Assembly (NCBI RefSeq): GCF_900143245.1
Contig: NZ_FRDK01000011.1
Coordinates: 1-64,000 of the forward strand
Length of the DNA stretch: 64,000 bases
Reading direction: 5' to 3'
From: Flavobacterium fryxellicola
GTDB taxonomy: Bacteria; Bacteroidota; Bacteroidia; Flavobacteriales; Flavobacteriaceae
Notes under the pieces: generated by a model
Databases searched by the model: none
What the model saw: only the letters and a program-made list of their open reading frames with translations
What the model was told of the DNA's origin: nothing
Made by a program: the position numbers and the translations under genes
Part shown: piece by piece, positions 63,230-64,000 of the stretch
How positions within the stretch are numbered: the first letter of the stretch is position 1
How the letters are laid out: every line of letters starts with the position of its first letter

Positions 63230-64000
63230 GAAATGTTTATACTGTTATCAAATATTGGATGATACAATTGTAGGTGATTTTCATGAGCAGTGCAGCTTAG
63301 TTTTTTTTGGAACAAAGCGGCAACCTGCATTTGAACATACCCTACAACAAATGGTGGGATTAGCTCAAAATATAGTAGAGCGTAGCGTAGCGGTTCCAGG
63401 AGTACAACCCAAATTATCACTATCAATAGTAAATGATACGATTCAGGATAGAAATAAAGGACGCCTTACCGTTGTCGGCGCTTTGGGCGGTAACTTTATT
63501 TTGAAACCGCCATCCGAACAATTCCCTGAAATGCCCGCAAATGAACATGTAACTATGCGCATTGCAGAAGCATTTGGAATTAATACGGTAAAATCAAGCT
63601 TGATACGATTACAATCCGGAGAGCTGTCCTATATTACCAAACGTATTGACAGGACAGCAACGGGTGAAAAAACCCACATGCTCGACATGTTCCAAATCAC
63701 GGAAGCTTTTGACAAATACAAAAGCTCTATGGAAAAAATTGGTAAAGCCCTAAACGAGTATTCTGACAATACCTTATTGGATAAAGTCTATTTCTTGGAG
63801 TTAGCAATTTTTAGCTTCTTAACAGGAAATAATGATATGCATCTCAAGAACTTCTCCATGATAAACACAGGCGAATCCTGGACGTTAGCTCCTGCCTATG
63901 ATCTTCTGAACGTAGCTATTGTAAATCCGGACGACACCGAAGAACTGGCTTTAACTTTGGAAGGAAAAAAGAAAAAATTAAAATGGGAGCATTTCGAACG
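63222..64000 (+). CDS. HipA-type kinase, HipT-like (continues beyond window)
   Basis: At least 259 residues, truncated by the window end. A Cys-rich start (KKCLYCYQIL, then HEQCSLVFFG) suggests a zinc site. The body has VPGVQPKLSLSI (glycine-rich ATP region), GGNFILKPP, the catalytic loop FLTGNNDMHLKNFSM and the metal-binding PAYDLLN, all in HipA order. HipA kinases phosphorylate glutamyl-tRNA synthetase, and HipT tryptophanyl-tRNA synthetase; the substrate here is unknown. Confidence 0.85.
   Translation, partial: MSKKCLYCYQILDDTIVGDFHEQCSLVFFGTKRQPAFEHTLQQMVGLAQNIVERSVAVPGVQPKLSLSIVNDTIQDRNKGRLTVVGALGGNFILKPPSEQFPEMPANEHVTMRIAEAFGINTVKSSLIRLQSGELSYITKRIDRTATGEKTHMLDMFQITEAFDKYKSSMEKIGKALNEYSDNTLLDKVYFLELAIFSFLTGNNDMHLKNFSMINTGESWTLAPAYDLLNVAIVNPDDTEELALTLEGKKKKLKWEHFE

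Overview
The window looks like a chromosomal accessory region of a Flavobacterium-like member of the Bacteroidota. It is AT-rich, Shine-Dalgarno sites are nearly absent, one clear TAnnTTTG-type promoter element is visible, and several families are typical of this group: SusC/SusD, RteC, DUF6520-like, MauE/DoxX and DUF6922-like proteins, and regulators that combine TPR or HAMP-like regions with an AraC helix-turn-helix. The species cannot be fixed from the sequence alone.

Layout. 0.1-4.5 kb: cassette-like single genes (alpha/beta hydrolase, HEPN-like protein, two small ORFs) between two related copies of a repeat that carries decayed copies of a ~41-codon membrane micro-gene, followed by an array of 27 units with a 21-bp period. 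4.6-14.6 kb: a peptide/nutrient locus with an AraC regulator, a MauE-type membrane protein and a small Cys-containing exported peptide on the + strand, converging on a SusC-SusD-S9 peptidase operon on the - strand. 14.6-20.5 kb: structured non-coding DNA, an XRE regulator, the intact micro-gene, and two cassette-like genes, one a GHKL ATPase with a C-terminal nuclease-like motif followed by an attC-like site. 20.6-22.2 kb: XRE / ImmA-IrrE protease / PIN operon. 23-31.3 kb: RteC, a lipoprotein, a TPR-AraC regulator, and a helper module of a mobile element (excisionase-like HTH, winged-helix replication-type protein, DnaC/IstB-like ATPase) among dispersed repeats.

31.5-59 kb is a dense defence island: DUF2130 protein, AAA ATPase plus partner, complete type I restriction-modification (hsdM, hsdS, hsdR) interrupted by a PLD-like membrane protein and a vWA-like lipoprotein, McrBC, a HAD-phosphoribosyltransferase plus DprA-like pair, a WYL regulator divergent from a second AAA-plus-partner pair, an orphan DUF6922-like gene, and an AbiEi-Fic fusion behind a seven-site operator-like array. 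59-62.4 kb holds a GC-richer non-coding tract with a large inverted repeat, then a minus-strand operon (beta-rich protein, DUF5675-like, two tiny membrane proteins) that looks phage-derived. The window ends inside a three-gene hipB / HipA-N / HipA-kinase operon arranged like HipBST.

Together the genes form a recombination-prone site that stockpiles immunity modules. No integrase, relaxase or conjugation gene is present, so a whole mobile element cannot be delimited. The best candidates for undescribed biology are the two AAA-ATPase/partner pairs, the GHKL-nuclease cassette, the 21-bp array with matching dispersed sites, and the 60.8-62.4 kb minus-strand operon.
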